Origin: Tubiluchus corallicola
Lineage: Eukaryota > Priapulida > Priapulimorpha > Priapulimorphida > Tubiluchidae
DNA: 64,000 nucleotides
Assembly (NCBI GenBank): GCA_030141605.1
Contig: JAQGDQ010000098.1
Location: 448,636-512,635, forward strand
Reading direction: 5' to 3'
A program made the translations under genes and the position numbers. Below, piece by piece: positions 12,471 through 23,828 of the stretch (the stretch's first letter is position 1; every line of letters starts with the position of its first letter). The notes under the pieces were generated by a model. The model was not told where the DNA came from. It did not search any database and worked only from the letters and a program-made list of their open reading frames with translations.

Positions 12471-12829
12471 TGGATGTGGGATGAACAATAAGCATGCTCT
12501 ACCAATTCAAATCGAATCAAATTTATGACTTTCGAAGTCGAATTAAACGATTTTTGAGATTTCGAATCCAAATTCAGTTATCAAGATGTTTGAATCATTA
12601 ATTATTAAAAGTGGTCTCTCAAAGATCATGCGTAATACTTGATTTTTTTCTGTGGTAGAAACCTCAATAATTTGTTTGAAATGGTGTGCAGAAATTGCAG
12701 CTAAACTGTGTTGACTGCATGCTATATAAAACGTTTTTATGATAAAATGACATATAATTTTATGTTATGTAGTTTAAATGCTGAAATATTTTAATCTATA
12801 TTTTTTTAATCGATGCTCACCCATAGTAG
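12471..12829. mobile_element. Older, diverged copy of the same MITE
   Basis: Begins about 10 bases after the first copy's duplication. Its left part (gggatgaacaataagcatg..taccaattcaaatcg) and right end (tcgatgctcacccatag) align with the 12094 element with many substitutions. Confidence 0.7.
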
Positions 12830-12835
12830 ATCAGA

Positions 12836-12922
12836 CAACAATAACAACAACAACAATAATTAATAATAGTAATTAATGATGATGATGAAAAGAATGATAA
12901 TAATAATAATAATAATAATAAC
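12836..12922. repeat. AAC/AAT/ATG trinucleotide-rich simple repeat
   Basis: Successive blocks of (aac)n, (gat)n and (aat)n, imperfect, directly after the MITE pair. Confidence 0.8.
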
Positions 12923-13206
12923 GATAATTTCATAGCCTTCTACAATTAGTAAGTAAGTAATTTATCACCTTAATTATAACAACATATTGAATACATGAAT
13001 TAATGTTATTACTTATTAGTTAATAAAAACAAAATGGTATAAGGAATAATAATTCAAAAAAATTAATGTAACGTAATGTAATATTTACTTAACACAATGA
13101 TGATGGGTGCAAGGGTGGCAAGGCACTAAAAGTCATCAATATCAATCGCCCCCTGCTATGGGTTGTTACATTTATTGCTATATCTAAACTTCAGTTATTT
13201 TCATTT

Positions 13207-13307
13207 TACAGCAGTTTTATATGTGTGTTTGTGTGTGTGTGTTATTTTCTTTTTACAGCAGTTTTATGTGTGTGTGTGTGTGTGTTATTTTCTTTTTACA
13301 GCAGTTT

Positions 13308-13400
<93 letters not shown>

Positions 13401-13401
13401 A
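13207..13401. repeat. (TG)n microsatellite built into a short minisatellite
   Basis: The unit acagcagttttat-(TG)n-ttattttctttt occurs twice and is followed by a third acagcagttttat that leads into a TG run of about 85 bp. The long open frames of alternating Cys/Val on plus and Thr/His on minus come only from the dinucleotide repeat. Confidence 0.95.
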
Positions 13402-13799
13402 CGTGTGCATGCGTGTGTGGCGAGTATCGTATAAAGATGCTGTAAAACGAAAATAAATTGCAATTGTAGCTTGAATTGGTGCTAGTTGTTTTTTGTTGAC
13501 GTACTCCACAAGCATCTTCTTTCTTCAGGTTGTCGTCTTTCAGTTTATCCAGATTAATTTTTTTGTTTTAGTTTTTCGTCTTTTCACTTTTGATCAGGTA
13601 GCCAGGGGTGACCTCATAACAATCATTGAGTGATCAGTTTCAGTGTAAATACCAGCATACACTCTAGAATAATTTATGACATATAAGTAATTAAGTCTGT
13701 TTAACAAGTATAAAATCTATTTGGTTTTTATTTGGATTTTTTCCAAGTAGTAATGTAAGCATATTTGTGTTGGAATAACGTACTTGTTATTACCAGATC

Positions 13800-14954
13800 A
13801 CTGCAGTTTCAGCTAAATGGTGTCCATTGGAGTTTACCACACCTTTGCCATATTTCCTACTACTGATGGAAGAGATTCATGTAGAGATTCCATTATGGCA
13901 TTTAAATCACCACATACCACTAGAACTGCTTTTGGGGGACTAGTTCTTCATAAAATTCTTCTCTAATACACAGATTTTTTCGCTGTTTGGCAAGGTAGGA
14001 GCATTATATGAATGAAATTTTATAACAGCAATGTTTTTACCACCGATTCTAGTTTTCAGAGCAATCAAACATGAACTGATGATGACACATTATGAACAAT
14101 CTAACTTTTGCATAAATCCTAATCCAAGAAATGGCTGTGTTTCATCTCCACTATTGAAAAATGTGTAATTTCTTATGGATTGGTTTTTTACTGCTTTCAG
14201 GTGAGTATAAAGTCACTGGCAAGAAACATCATAATGGCATGACTTTAGCCAAAATAAACTACTTCATTTGAAACAGTACAGCAGACTCAGCAGCTCAAGA
14301 GATAAAAGGCATCAAAAGATCAGTGTCATTAAATGAAACGTTGTTAAATGGGGGAGGGGTCATCAAGCAAGGACTTACTAGTTATCTGTAAACGAGTAAC
14401 AAGGTCCATCAACAAAGTTTTCAGAGAAATCAAACATGAACTGATGATGTTACATTATGAACAATCTAACTCTTTCATATGCATAAATCCTAATTCAAGA
14501 TATGGCTGTGTTTCATCTCCACTATTGAAAATGTGTAATTTCCTGTGGATTGTTTTTTTTTTACTGCTTTCAGTTGAGTGTAAAATCACTGACAGGAAAC
14601 ACCATAACTGTATGACTTTAGCCGAAATTAACTATTTTGATTTAAAACAGTACAGCAGATTGAACAGCTTAAGAGATGATAACATTACAGCTGACTCCAT
14701 CTGAGAAGCCCAGATTGGGTGAAAGCTAACAGTAAATAGTAATGCTTATGTCACATGTAAGACTGATGTAACTAATGTGACAGAGGGGAGTGTCGGCACA
14801 ATTGAAGCCCCTGTGCTTTTACTTGAGTTACTTGAACTGATAATATAATTAGTGTATACTTTATCAAATCGTTGATAAGTATTTCAAATTCAAAGTGAGT
14901 CCTTAAACTTTGCAGATTCAGTGTTGCAATTTTAATGTTGTTTTCAGCTTTCAT
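13800..14954 (-). mobile_element. Decayed LINE endonuclease fragment
   Basis: Read on minus from 14954, the peptide starts with IKIATLNLQSL followed by YTLIILSVQ, the opening of AP-type LINE endonucleases. Around 13935-13840 the same strand reads VLVVCGDLNAIMESL, the GDxNA catalytic motif, then stops. Between them the reading is broken, and a stretch is tandemly duplicated (14050-14290 resembles 14420-14670). The clade cannot be told. It is a dead fragment. Confidence 0.72.
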
Positions 14955-15603
14955 GACCAGGCTATTGTATGAGTCAAATATTTCAGATAGATGAATAACG
15001 TTTAAAAATGTAGGAAAAAGTCGATCTCAGGATAGCAATATGACACATAAGACATGCCACTACTCCAAGAAGACTACAGATTGCACAAAACTACAAATTT
15101 CTGCAAAGACTAGGTGGTAAAATGCAATTGGAAATTTAATGGTTTTACTTTTATTTCCATTTTTAATTTTAGACATCAAGACTACTAGCAGCTTCCAGTT
15201 AACTATTACATAAGATGAGAGCACAGCACGTGAGCAGCAGACAAGAATGCTCAGGACGAACAAGTGAGAGCAACCGCCAATTAAATTATGAGAAGAAAGC
15301 CCGCTTTTTGTCAGATTAGTGACCCATGCTAAATTATTTTTCAATTTGGCTTTGGTAATATTTAGACGGTGCGCCATAAATTGTTATTTGCAATTACTTC
15401 GAACCGTATTTTCATAAAGTGACTTCGCTCGCTTAGCGGGAAAGAAGAATTTCAGATAAATTGTAAGTAAGATGTAGAATGGCCATTAGGTATAGCCTAT
15501 TGAAATTACATTTGTGAGTTTTAAATTTAAACTTGCAACTAGTTGAAGTGCAAATGAGAGAAGATAATAAATTGGTTTCTATTATACATGATATTCAATA
15601 AAC

Positions 15604-16310
15604 CAGTGGTGTAACAACTGCCAAATGGACCTCAACCTGGAGAAATGCATGAGTGTTGGTAGAGTTTCTCAGTTTAACTATGCCATCAGAGCTCTGGTAG
15701 ACAAGTGTCAAAAATTAGCAAATTTGATAAGAAACAGACTATGAAGTGATTATAGACAGCAATCTTGACTTCCGGCCTCATATCGTTTACATCACACAGA
15801 CGGCTCACTGCAGGTTAACACTAATCAAGTGCAGTTTTCCATTTCTGGATAAAGCGATGATTCTGAGAAATCATTGGTCAGACCCATCGTTGATTATGCA
15901 GATGTGGTGTAGGGCCCATTAAGACAGGATTCTCTCTGCACAGTAGAGCAACAAAGAATGACCAGGCTGATTCCAGAACTTAACTTATTCATAAAATCTA
16001 AAGCCTAAAGGCTTCAAGAAATCGGTCTCATCATACTTAAATATAGACTCATGAGACAGGACACGATACAAACTTTTAGGATTTGACGTGGTATTGACAA
16101 AACACACATAGATGATTATATTACAAGATGTCAACAACAACAAACAAGAGGACATTCATACAAACTACTCAAGCATCCTATCCAGAGCAGATGGTCAAGC
16201 CGACAGCACGCATTTTCATTTAGGATTGTCAATCCATGGAACCGGCTCCCAGCAAATGTAGTTGAGGCAAGAAACATTGAGCAATTTAAGGCAATCCTGA
16301 TGGTATGACC
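15604..16310 (+). mobile_element. Decayed LINE reverse-transcriptase C-terminal fragment (CR1/Jockey-like)
   Basis: Conceptual translation across stops and frame changes gives MDLNLEKC, VIDSNLDFRPHI, RPIVDYADVV and, near the end, FSFRIVNPWNRLPANVVEA. This series is typical of the region after the catalytic core in CR1/Jockey-type non-LTR retrotransposons. It is on the opposite strand to the endonuclease fragment on its left, so it is a separate insertion. Confidence 0.85.
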
Positions 16311-17268
16311 TCCCTCTATCTGCGATTGTGCCACTATATGCAACATCCCAGTTACAGCAAGTTTAGTATAGTGGAAGGGCAAATAGCACATCAACTAATA
16401 CCCGCCTTTGGATTATAAAGCTCGCCTCCTGATAGTGAGCATTGCCATTTACAATTTACAGTCTTCTTTTTAATTACCTCGCACCAGATGGTGAGTGCCA
16501 CCTGGTGCTGAATGTTAGCAAACTGAACAGCCGAAAAGCATGAGTAAAATGAGAAACATTTTTATATGCAGAATACCGTACTTACTTGTGTTTTAAATTG
16601 CTAAAAAAAGGAGAAACAGTTAGTTGAAATGCTAACATGTATATTTTACAATATTTACAAACACAAACAACATTAATAACAGTGCAACAAACAAACAATA
16701 TTAATTAATATGAGTATAAACATTGACCAAAACTAATCTATTAGTAAACTGTCCAACCGGGATAATGTTCCGTGTGCTCTAAAACATAGTATCTACGCAA
16801 AGCAAAACTAGTTAAAGCACATTCCAGGTGTTATACATGTAATAGTGTTTCCTATATGCTTAACTTAACCTTTAGGTAACGTGAATCTCTACAAGCTGGA
16901 AATTAACTTGTGTAGATGGTTGTCAGGACCGGAATCCAGTAGCTGTTTGTCAACTATAATCCTTTAAGATAAGGTAGTGAGTAGGTAGCGATGTCTTAGC
17001 TCATCTGGATTCATATTCAGTCCTTTCTCAACAAAATGTGGCAAACAAAACTGCTGAAAAGTTTTCTAGGCTTTCAACCATCTACTTGCTAGCCAGGCTT
17101 AGCACTAGCTGTGTAGCTTTAGCTAATATTGTTTAACACATTTTGATGTAAAAAAATAATTTAAAGTGAATTTATAAATGCAGATACTGACCTAAGTAAT
17201 TTAATTTTGTTTAGGTCTGTTTTGGTTTTCTTCGTTAGGTCACATTTCGCAAACGATTACCAGACGAG
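16311..17268. other. Region upstream of WDHD1, no gene seen
   Basis: AT-rich. It should hold the WDHD1 promoter and 5' untranslated region, but no clear motif stands out. Confidence 0.5.
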
Positions 17269-20200
17269 ATGGTAAAAATTCTGGCAACACGATTTGCTCA
17301 CTCTGAAGGTTTGTTTTCAATTTGGAGTATAACACCTTTGAAATGCAGAGCACTGCAATATCTGCATAATTTGAAATTCATACAGTGCAGTACTTACAAA
17401 GCTGTCTTCTAATTTGTAAGTATAAGTTTGTTCTTGGTTTACTAGCTGTTATGTTCTTCTGAAAGTGGTCTCTGTGCAGAAGAGCAACCGTAATACTAAG
17501 GAGCTAAAGTCCCAGTCTGCACCTAACAATTAAATTGAAATGGGTGAGGTACTTTTCTCTTAGCTAACCAAAATATCAGTGGCTATGGTGTAATGGTCAT
17601 TGACGTTATTTTGAATTTGGTTGAATGTTGTTAAACACATAGTTTGTGCTAAGAAGATGCTATTTCGTTAATATCTCCTCACTGCTGCTAATCCGGTCAG
17701 TGTTAGCTATTGTATTTAGGTAAAAGTAAATACACCTGTGAAGTTCCCAAGTTGTTTTTTAACATTTTTAATACTCTTCATAGATCATTGTTTTTAGTAA
17801 AATGTTTATCTACAGACTTTGGAATTAAACCTTGAAGCCTTGGGTACCTTAAATAGCTTACATTTCAAATTTTTGTGCTCTTGCTTGTGAGATCAGTCAC
17901 CGTTTTTTATCATCTAGCATTAGAACTTGCAAGTTATTACTTTACTGCACAGTGACTAATGTGATCAGCAATCATTAACTAACAAGCACTTTGGACAGTT
18001 GTACCTGATGTCAAACTTAGAATTAGTTTATCTTTAAACCTTACTTTGTTATACCATAAATTTTATGCTTTTTTATTTTAGGTCATACTGATCTGTGCTT
18101 TGATGACAGTGGAACTCACATGTTAACATGTGGTAATGATGGAGATGTGAGAATCTGGAGGGGCCTTGATGACGATGATGCTGTGTCTCATCGGATTGGT
18201 GAGCATGTTTTTGCCATTGCCTATTATGATGGTAAATTTGCTACTGCATCTGATTCGATGTCTGTGCAAATTTACAGTTTTCCTGATGGAGCGCCAGATG
18301 GCATTTTGACTAGGTTTACTGCTCCCGCTACATGTATGTGTTATAATAGAACTGGTACTTTACTTCTGTGCGGTGCAAGTGATTTCATGATAAAATTAGT
18401 GTCAGTTGTTGATAAAACCTGTAAGGTATTCCAGGGGCATCAGGCACCTGTAATTTGTGTTGCTCTTGATCCCCTGGAGGAATATGTGGCTTCTTCAAGT
18501 TGTGACGGAACAGTTCGTATTTGGACAGTTGAAGAGCAATTATGTGAAATGAGTTGGAACGTACTTCCAAAAAGTAATGACGTGTGCAACTCAAAAACAC
18601 TATGCAAGTTATCATGGGAGCCCATTTCTGGAGAGTTTCTGGCTGTCCCAATTGAAAAGGAAATTCGTGTATTTAAAAGGGAGACATGGGATTTATCGTT
18701 TACGCTGCAAGTAAGCAGCATCAAGGATTTAATATCAATATGTGCTTTTTCTCCCTGTGGTAAATTTATTGCTGCTGCATACTGTAATGGACTAATCTTG
18801 GTGTGGGATTTCGTTAAGAAAAACTGCATCGAGAAGATCAGTCACGAGAAGAACTTTGGCATTTGCAGTTTAGCATGGAATCCTAAACAAAATGGAGAGA
18901 TTGCCTACTGTGATACGATGGGTAATCTCGGTATTTTAGAAGAAGTCCTTCCAGAACAACATAAAAAAGAGCAGGCTTTGGCAGTCAGTGCTGTTAGTGC
19001 CAGTGCAGACCTTTTTGACGGCAGTGACGATGACTTAATTCTTACTGCAGCAATGGGCGAGCAAAAGCAGAACAATGACAGTGATAACGATGATGAATTT
19101 GATATTGGAAAGCAAAAGGCCAGATTAAAGGCAATTTTAGAAGACGACGACGATAATTCTAACTCATTGCCATCGATCCCCACCATGGTTGACAAACCTG
19201 TTGCTTCAAGTGGGTTACTTTCGGGGCTTTGTAAACCTGCAGTATTGCAAGCAGCTTTCCAGCCCAGCTCAACACCTGTTGAACTGTCACACAGGTTCAT
19301 GGTTTGGAACTCTGTAGGTGTCATTAGAGCATATAACACTGAAGAAGAGAATACCATTGACATAGAGTTTCACGACACAGCCACACATCATCCTCTGCAT
19401 ATATCAAATTATCAGAACTTCACCATGGCTGATATATCTGCTGCTGCAGTGGTGCTTGCTGCTGAAGGTTCTAATGATGAGGATGATGAAAAAACACCTA
19501 GTCAGTTAATGTGCATGCACTTTTCTTCGTGGGATATGTGTAAGGAGTGGACAGTAACCATGCCACAAAGTGAAAACATAAACGCACTATGTATTGGAGA
19601 GGGCTGGATTGCTGTAGCTACAGACGAAAGAAATGTTCGAATTTTTAGTATTGGTGGTCTACAAAGAGAAATATTTTCTATAACAGGACCAGTTGTTAGT
19701 ATGTCTGGTCAAGGTAATCAGTTATTAATTACCTTTCACCTGGGTGTTGGTATTCCAGGCGACCAAAATATAGGTGTATCTTTATATGTGCTTGGCAGTA
19801 AACGCTCACCAATTTTAGACAATGCAAGACTTCCTCTTAGAGCAAAATCTAAGCTTTCGTGGTTGGGATTTTCAGCTGAAGGTACTCCGTTTACTGCTGA
19901 TTCATCGGGTGCCGTTCGAATCCTCAATAGAGCTTTTAATAATGCCTGGACACAAGTTGCTAATACTAAGAGCAACATTAAAGGAAAATCTGATAATTAC
20001 TGGCTGGTTGGGATTACTGAAAATCCTCCTCAAATCAGATGCATATTGTGTAAAGGCAAGTCATATCCTTCTACCCTTCCCAGACCCACAGTAACAGTGC
20101 TGCCCTTTCAGCTTCCTATGTGTGAAATATCTTCAGAAAAGAGTCAATTAGAAGAGAAATATTGGAGGTCGAAAATTCTCACAGGCTTTTTCAACTACTC

Positions 20201-21326
20201 AGCGACGTTGGATCTGAATTTTGATGAGCAAGAACGAGCGACTTGTACGGAAGAACAGCAGGAAGCACTCCTAAGGTTATTTGCTCTGTGTTGTAGAGCA
20301 GACCAGGAATTTCGTGCATACGAAATTTGTGATACTGCGACAGAACAGACTGTCCGATTAGCAATTAAGTATGCCAGTCGCATGAAGCACTTAAATCTAG
20401 CTAACAGACTCAATAAGTTGATCATGTCTAAAATAGAAGAAGCTGATAATCAGGCTGAAGAAGAAGAAGAAGAAGACTTCAGACGCAATCTTGATGTTGT
20501 TCATAATCACGAAGCATCTGAATGGGCGTACATTAATAACAAACAGAGCACTAGGCACTTAAAGGATAAGCAAGGTGATCACGTTCCTAATGGTGAAGCC
20601 GATCTCGAACCTTTATTAGATGAAAACGATGAGGATGAGACTGCTGAAGATGGTGTAGAAGAATCTCCACTGTTAAAGAATCCCGCTAGAAAACCTGTGC
20701 AAAAAAAATTGTCCTCTACTGCTGATGTAAAAAATCCATTCAAACTTCCTTCTCAGTCTCCAAAGAGCGATGAGAAATTGCAGGGCACCAGAGTGTTTGA
20801 TAAATTGCAAAAACCACCAAAGCAAAATAAAACATCAAACAACACATGGCTGACTAATGTGAGTGCCGGTAAGAAACGAGTGAAATGCAGCAAAACAATG
20901 CAGCCACTTCAGAAAAACAAAGTGCAGCCAACACTAAGCGAGAAATTCCAGGTGCCAGTTGCTTGTCCAGAACCAAATGCAGAAAATGATGCAGCATCAG
21001 CGAAATTTGGATTTGAATTGTGGCTAGAAGTCCATAGAGAAGAAGTCAAGGAGGAGCATCCTGACTTATCGGAAACGGACATTATCAAACTGTGTGCAAA
21101 AAGATTTCGCCTTTTGTCGCCAGAAGAAAAAGAACAATGGAATAATAAGGATAGCTCAGATAGTAAATCAATTGTTTCCACGTTAAATGACGAAAATAAG
21201 AAAAGAAAAAGGGATGATTTTGAGGAAGACAATTACAGTGAATTACAAGATGCTTATGTGTCACCTGTAAAAAAATCTGTGTCAGGAATTGCCAAATTAA
21301 CTAAATTTGCATTTACGAAGAATTAA
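17269..21326 (+). CDS. WDHD1: WDHD1 / AND-1 / Ctf4 replisome adaptor
   Basis: WDHD1 is the trimeric hub that links the CMG helicase to DNA polymerase alpha-primase and other fork proteins in the nucleus. Coding exons 17269-17308 and 18082-21326 (phase 1) give 1094 residues against about 1129 in human. The join gives HSEG-HTDLCFDDSG, matching human HTEGHTEVCFDDSG. Residues 1 to about 300 hold WD40 repeats (CGNDGDVRIW, ASSSCDGTVRIW). Residues about 300-400 are an acidic linker. Residues about 400-800 form the conserved SepB/Ctf4 propeller and helical region (HRFMVWNSVGVIRAYN, GFSAEGTPFTADSSG, KGKSDNYW). A charged linker follows, then an HMG box at about 985-1040 (FGFELWLEVHREEV..FRLLSPEEKEQW), a basic KKRKR stretch and a conserved C-terminal LTKFAF motif. 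All key regions are present and the frame is intact. Unusually, 99 percent of the coding sequence is one exon. Confidence 0.98.
17309..18081 (+). other. Single WDHD1 coding-region intron
   Basis: 773 bp, donor GAAG|GTTTGT and acceptor TTATTTTAG|GT. The position, after residue 13 and next to the conserved HTE/DG-HT motif, is supported by the exact match of the joined peptide to vertebrate WDHD1. No other feature inside. Confidence 0.95.
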
Positions 21327-23160
21327 AAAGGGGCTGTGGAGTTGTATAATACTCGTTGATTTATTAGTCTAGTAATAGATGGCAGCATGAACCAGTTCCT
21401 TAACTGCTGTGTTTACTGCTGTCCCATCAAAATTTAAATCATGTTTTAGTCAACTTTTTCTTGATTCTTGGACGGCTATTTAAAATCTTTAAATGAATTG
21501 GTTTTCCTTCCAGGTAGTCTTTCATAAGCCACCTTTTTTTGTTTTAAATAAGTATATGTTATGGCTAACATGTTATTCTTACACAGCATTTTTTTTTGGT
21601 GGAATTTTACAAAATAACGGCTTTGATTTTTTGCATGAGCTTTTCTTGTTTGTAATATATTTTTTATTTTCATTATCACATAAACATTGAAATAACAAAA
21701 AATACTTATCCGTTTTGCTAGGAGTCTTAAAAATCAACACATTTTAGTGGATCAATATTAATCGTTTGCAGTAGTGATTAAAAATTAATTGCTTTGGTCG
21801 AATGCTAACTGGATTGGTTTCTACTTCTTTTGCCCTTTGCCTGCATTCATTGCACTTTATTTGGATCTTAAGGCTATTTTCCTTAATTGTAAACAACACA
21901 TTTATAAGATGCCACAACTACTTTTTGTGAGCCCAAAGCTTATTATATTTGCAATATAAAGTGTCCAATATTTTTTTGCTGTTGAAAGAGTACTTAATGC
22001 TAAACGGCGGGGGTTAATAGAGTTACTTATTTTTGTTATATTAAATGTAATCAACTGCCGCCATTAGCCCTATGTTATAAATGCACAGACGTTTGATTGT
22101 TTTGCAGCCACATGTGTCCGACCTGATCCCACTCACTCTCAGCTTATCACATGTTGTCCTGTTCAGCTCAAAGCCAACTCTGGGCCAAGTGGCGGACGTG
22201 GAGGAGGGAACTCTTATTAACATAATAGTTATTAGGCAGCGTTTTGGAAAGTGCTTTAAGTTGTCAGAGCATAGTATAAAATGGTTTTTATCTGGTTTTT
22301 GTCCGATTTTTGTCTTTTACTGTAATCGGTTTTGGTGAATTAAACCGCATTTATTATTTACTTCTCTTGGTGATTAATCTTAAGAGGCGTACTGACGCCC
22401 CTAGAGATCAGCCCCAGCTGTGTAAGAAGTGACGCATACTCCAGGAGGCATGTTCTAAATTAAGACGCGGCACAACACTCGCCATCTTATTAATAGCCGG
22501 CGCTAAGTTGTTGATCAAACCTGCAGCAATTTTGCCAACTGGAAGCTGGCAGTCAACAACACAAAAAAACTGAAAATCAGCTGGCTCTGGTTGGCTGGGT
22601 GCTCTTTGAAATGAATACGCCAACAGACTAAATCTTGCAGTAGTAACGTCCATTCTCTGGAGTTCCAGTTAATGGGTCACTCTATTATACACATGCACAC
22701 TTTATGCAGTCATGTAAGTTTGCATATAAATTATGGTCAATTTTCAGGACCTGAATTTAGCAGTGAAGTCTTTCTATATTTGAATGCCGCAATCCGATAT
22801 TTCAAGGAAACTGCAGCATGTATTGATTTAGTTATTCGTGTTATTTTCACCATTAAATAACATTACTCGGTAGTGTACATTTCATTTTAAATTCCAAACA
22901 TTCGTTTACATGATTGCATTGTATACCGTTAATGCATTATGTAACATGCTGCATTATCGGTAAGCGCATAACGCCATTACAGTCATCGCTGCCTTTGCCA
23001 GACATGCTTAAAATTGGGTAGAGCAAATTTAGTCATCCAAATTTTTGCAGCATTAACAGTAAGCCAGCAGTTGATGCTATGTTACTCACTTAAGGGCAGT
23101 AAATTGTCCAGAAAAGTTCTTTAATGTAAAAGCAAATTGATTAGCTATTTGTCCAGCTGG
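21327..23160. other. Intergenic between WDHD1 and the C2CD2-type gene
   Basis: The first few hundred bases are the probable WDHD1 3' untranslated region; no textbook AATAAA was noted close to the stop. A more GC-balanced patch at about 22085-22215 reads on minus as RVGFELNRTTCDKLRVSG, resembling chance peptides from interspersed repeats, so it may be one. A minus-strand open frame at 22653-22408 (81 codons, starts MDVTTARFSLLAYSF) is also less AT-rich than its surroundings; I do not recognise it. Confidence 0.45.
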
Positions 23161-23165
23161 CACCT

Positions 23166-23177
23166 CGCGCATGCGCG
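23166..23177. promoter_or_regulatory. NRF1-like palindrome upstream of the C2CD2-type gene
   Basis: Perfect 12-bp palindrome CGCGCATGCGCG, matching the core of the NRF1 site (GCGCATGCGC), about 190 bases before the start codon. In AT-rich DNA such a site is unlikely by chance. Function is inferred from motif and position only. Confidence 0.55.
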
Positions 23178-23366
23178 GTTGATAACAATAGTAAGCAACC
23201 GCAGCAGACGATTGATGAAACCCGATCCTGGTGAAGCGTGCTGTCACAGCCATGTCTGTTTCATGCCCTGCTTACTGTATCCAGCCGCTTCGTCAATATC
23301 TAGCTGATCCCCTGAAACACTAGTACTCTATATTTTTACGCACATTCCGCTAGAATTTTCGAACAG

Positions 23367-23828
23367 ATGGCGGACATAACGCTAAAATTATTGTGGTATA
23401 AGTTACAAGAAGGCTACACCAATATGGCGGCAGCTCTTTCGAAAGGAACATCGGCGGGAGGAGGAGGCATGTTTTCGTTCGGCTCTTTCGATGTGCTTGA
23501 TATACTTTTATTAATATGGGTAGCTATCGGAGTTGGTATATACGTTATCGGGGTGCTATTACCTAAGTATTTCAAGACAAAGAACGAGCAAAAACTACAA
23601 AATGTTATGTTTTTGCCCCCTCCAAGAGCGTACAGCCCGGAACAGGCCGCGTATTCTCTGAGAAGAAAGGAGTCGTATGTAGTCGGACATGGAGTAACCG
23701 TGGAAAGTGCGGATTGGCTAAATGAATTTATCGACTGGATGTATCATCATAGTCGAAATAACCGGACGCCTGATTTCGTGGGAGCCTGGATAAAAAGTTT
23801 GAATGATCATGCCCGCCAAGAGCTCGGG
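23367..23828 (+). CDS. C2CD2L: C2CD2L-like exon 1 (membrane segment, start of SMP)
   Basis: 154 codons, donor GGG|GTAAGT, phase 0. A glycine-rich stretch precedes a hydrophobic helix (LDILLLIWVAIGVGIYVIGV), then comes the start of the SMP domain. The start codon lies in cagATGGCGGAC, a YY1-like ATGGCGG context also seen at a second in-frame Met, 23424. Confidence 0.95.

Noticed and set aside
13163-13515. Long Cys/Val and Thr/His open frames
   Set aside because: They are translations of the (TG)n repeat in several frames; the same holds at 29729-30171 for (CA)n and at 38026-38226 for (CT)n/(CTCTGC)n.
17578-17640. Possible tRNA (tatggtgtaatggtc resembles an A box)
   Set aside because: No acceptable B box or closing acceptor stem follows.
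22408-22653. 81-codon minus-strand frame (MDVTTARFSLLAYSF..)
   Set aside because: Less AT-rich than its surroundings and peptide-like, but no recognisable family, no splice context and no second supporting exon; mentioned only in the intergenic note.
23367-23828. Assignment of the third gene to extended synaptotagmins (another SMP plus C2 family)
   Set aside because: A single C2 domain, the WIKSLNDHA segment and the TPTK..STL.I.GV.K motif after the C2 domain fit C2CD2/C2CD2L instead.
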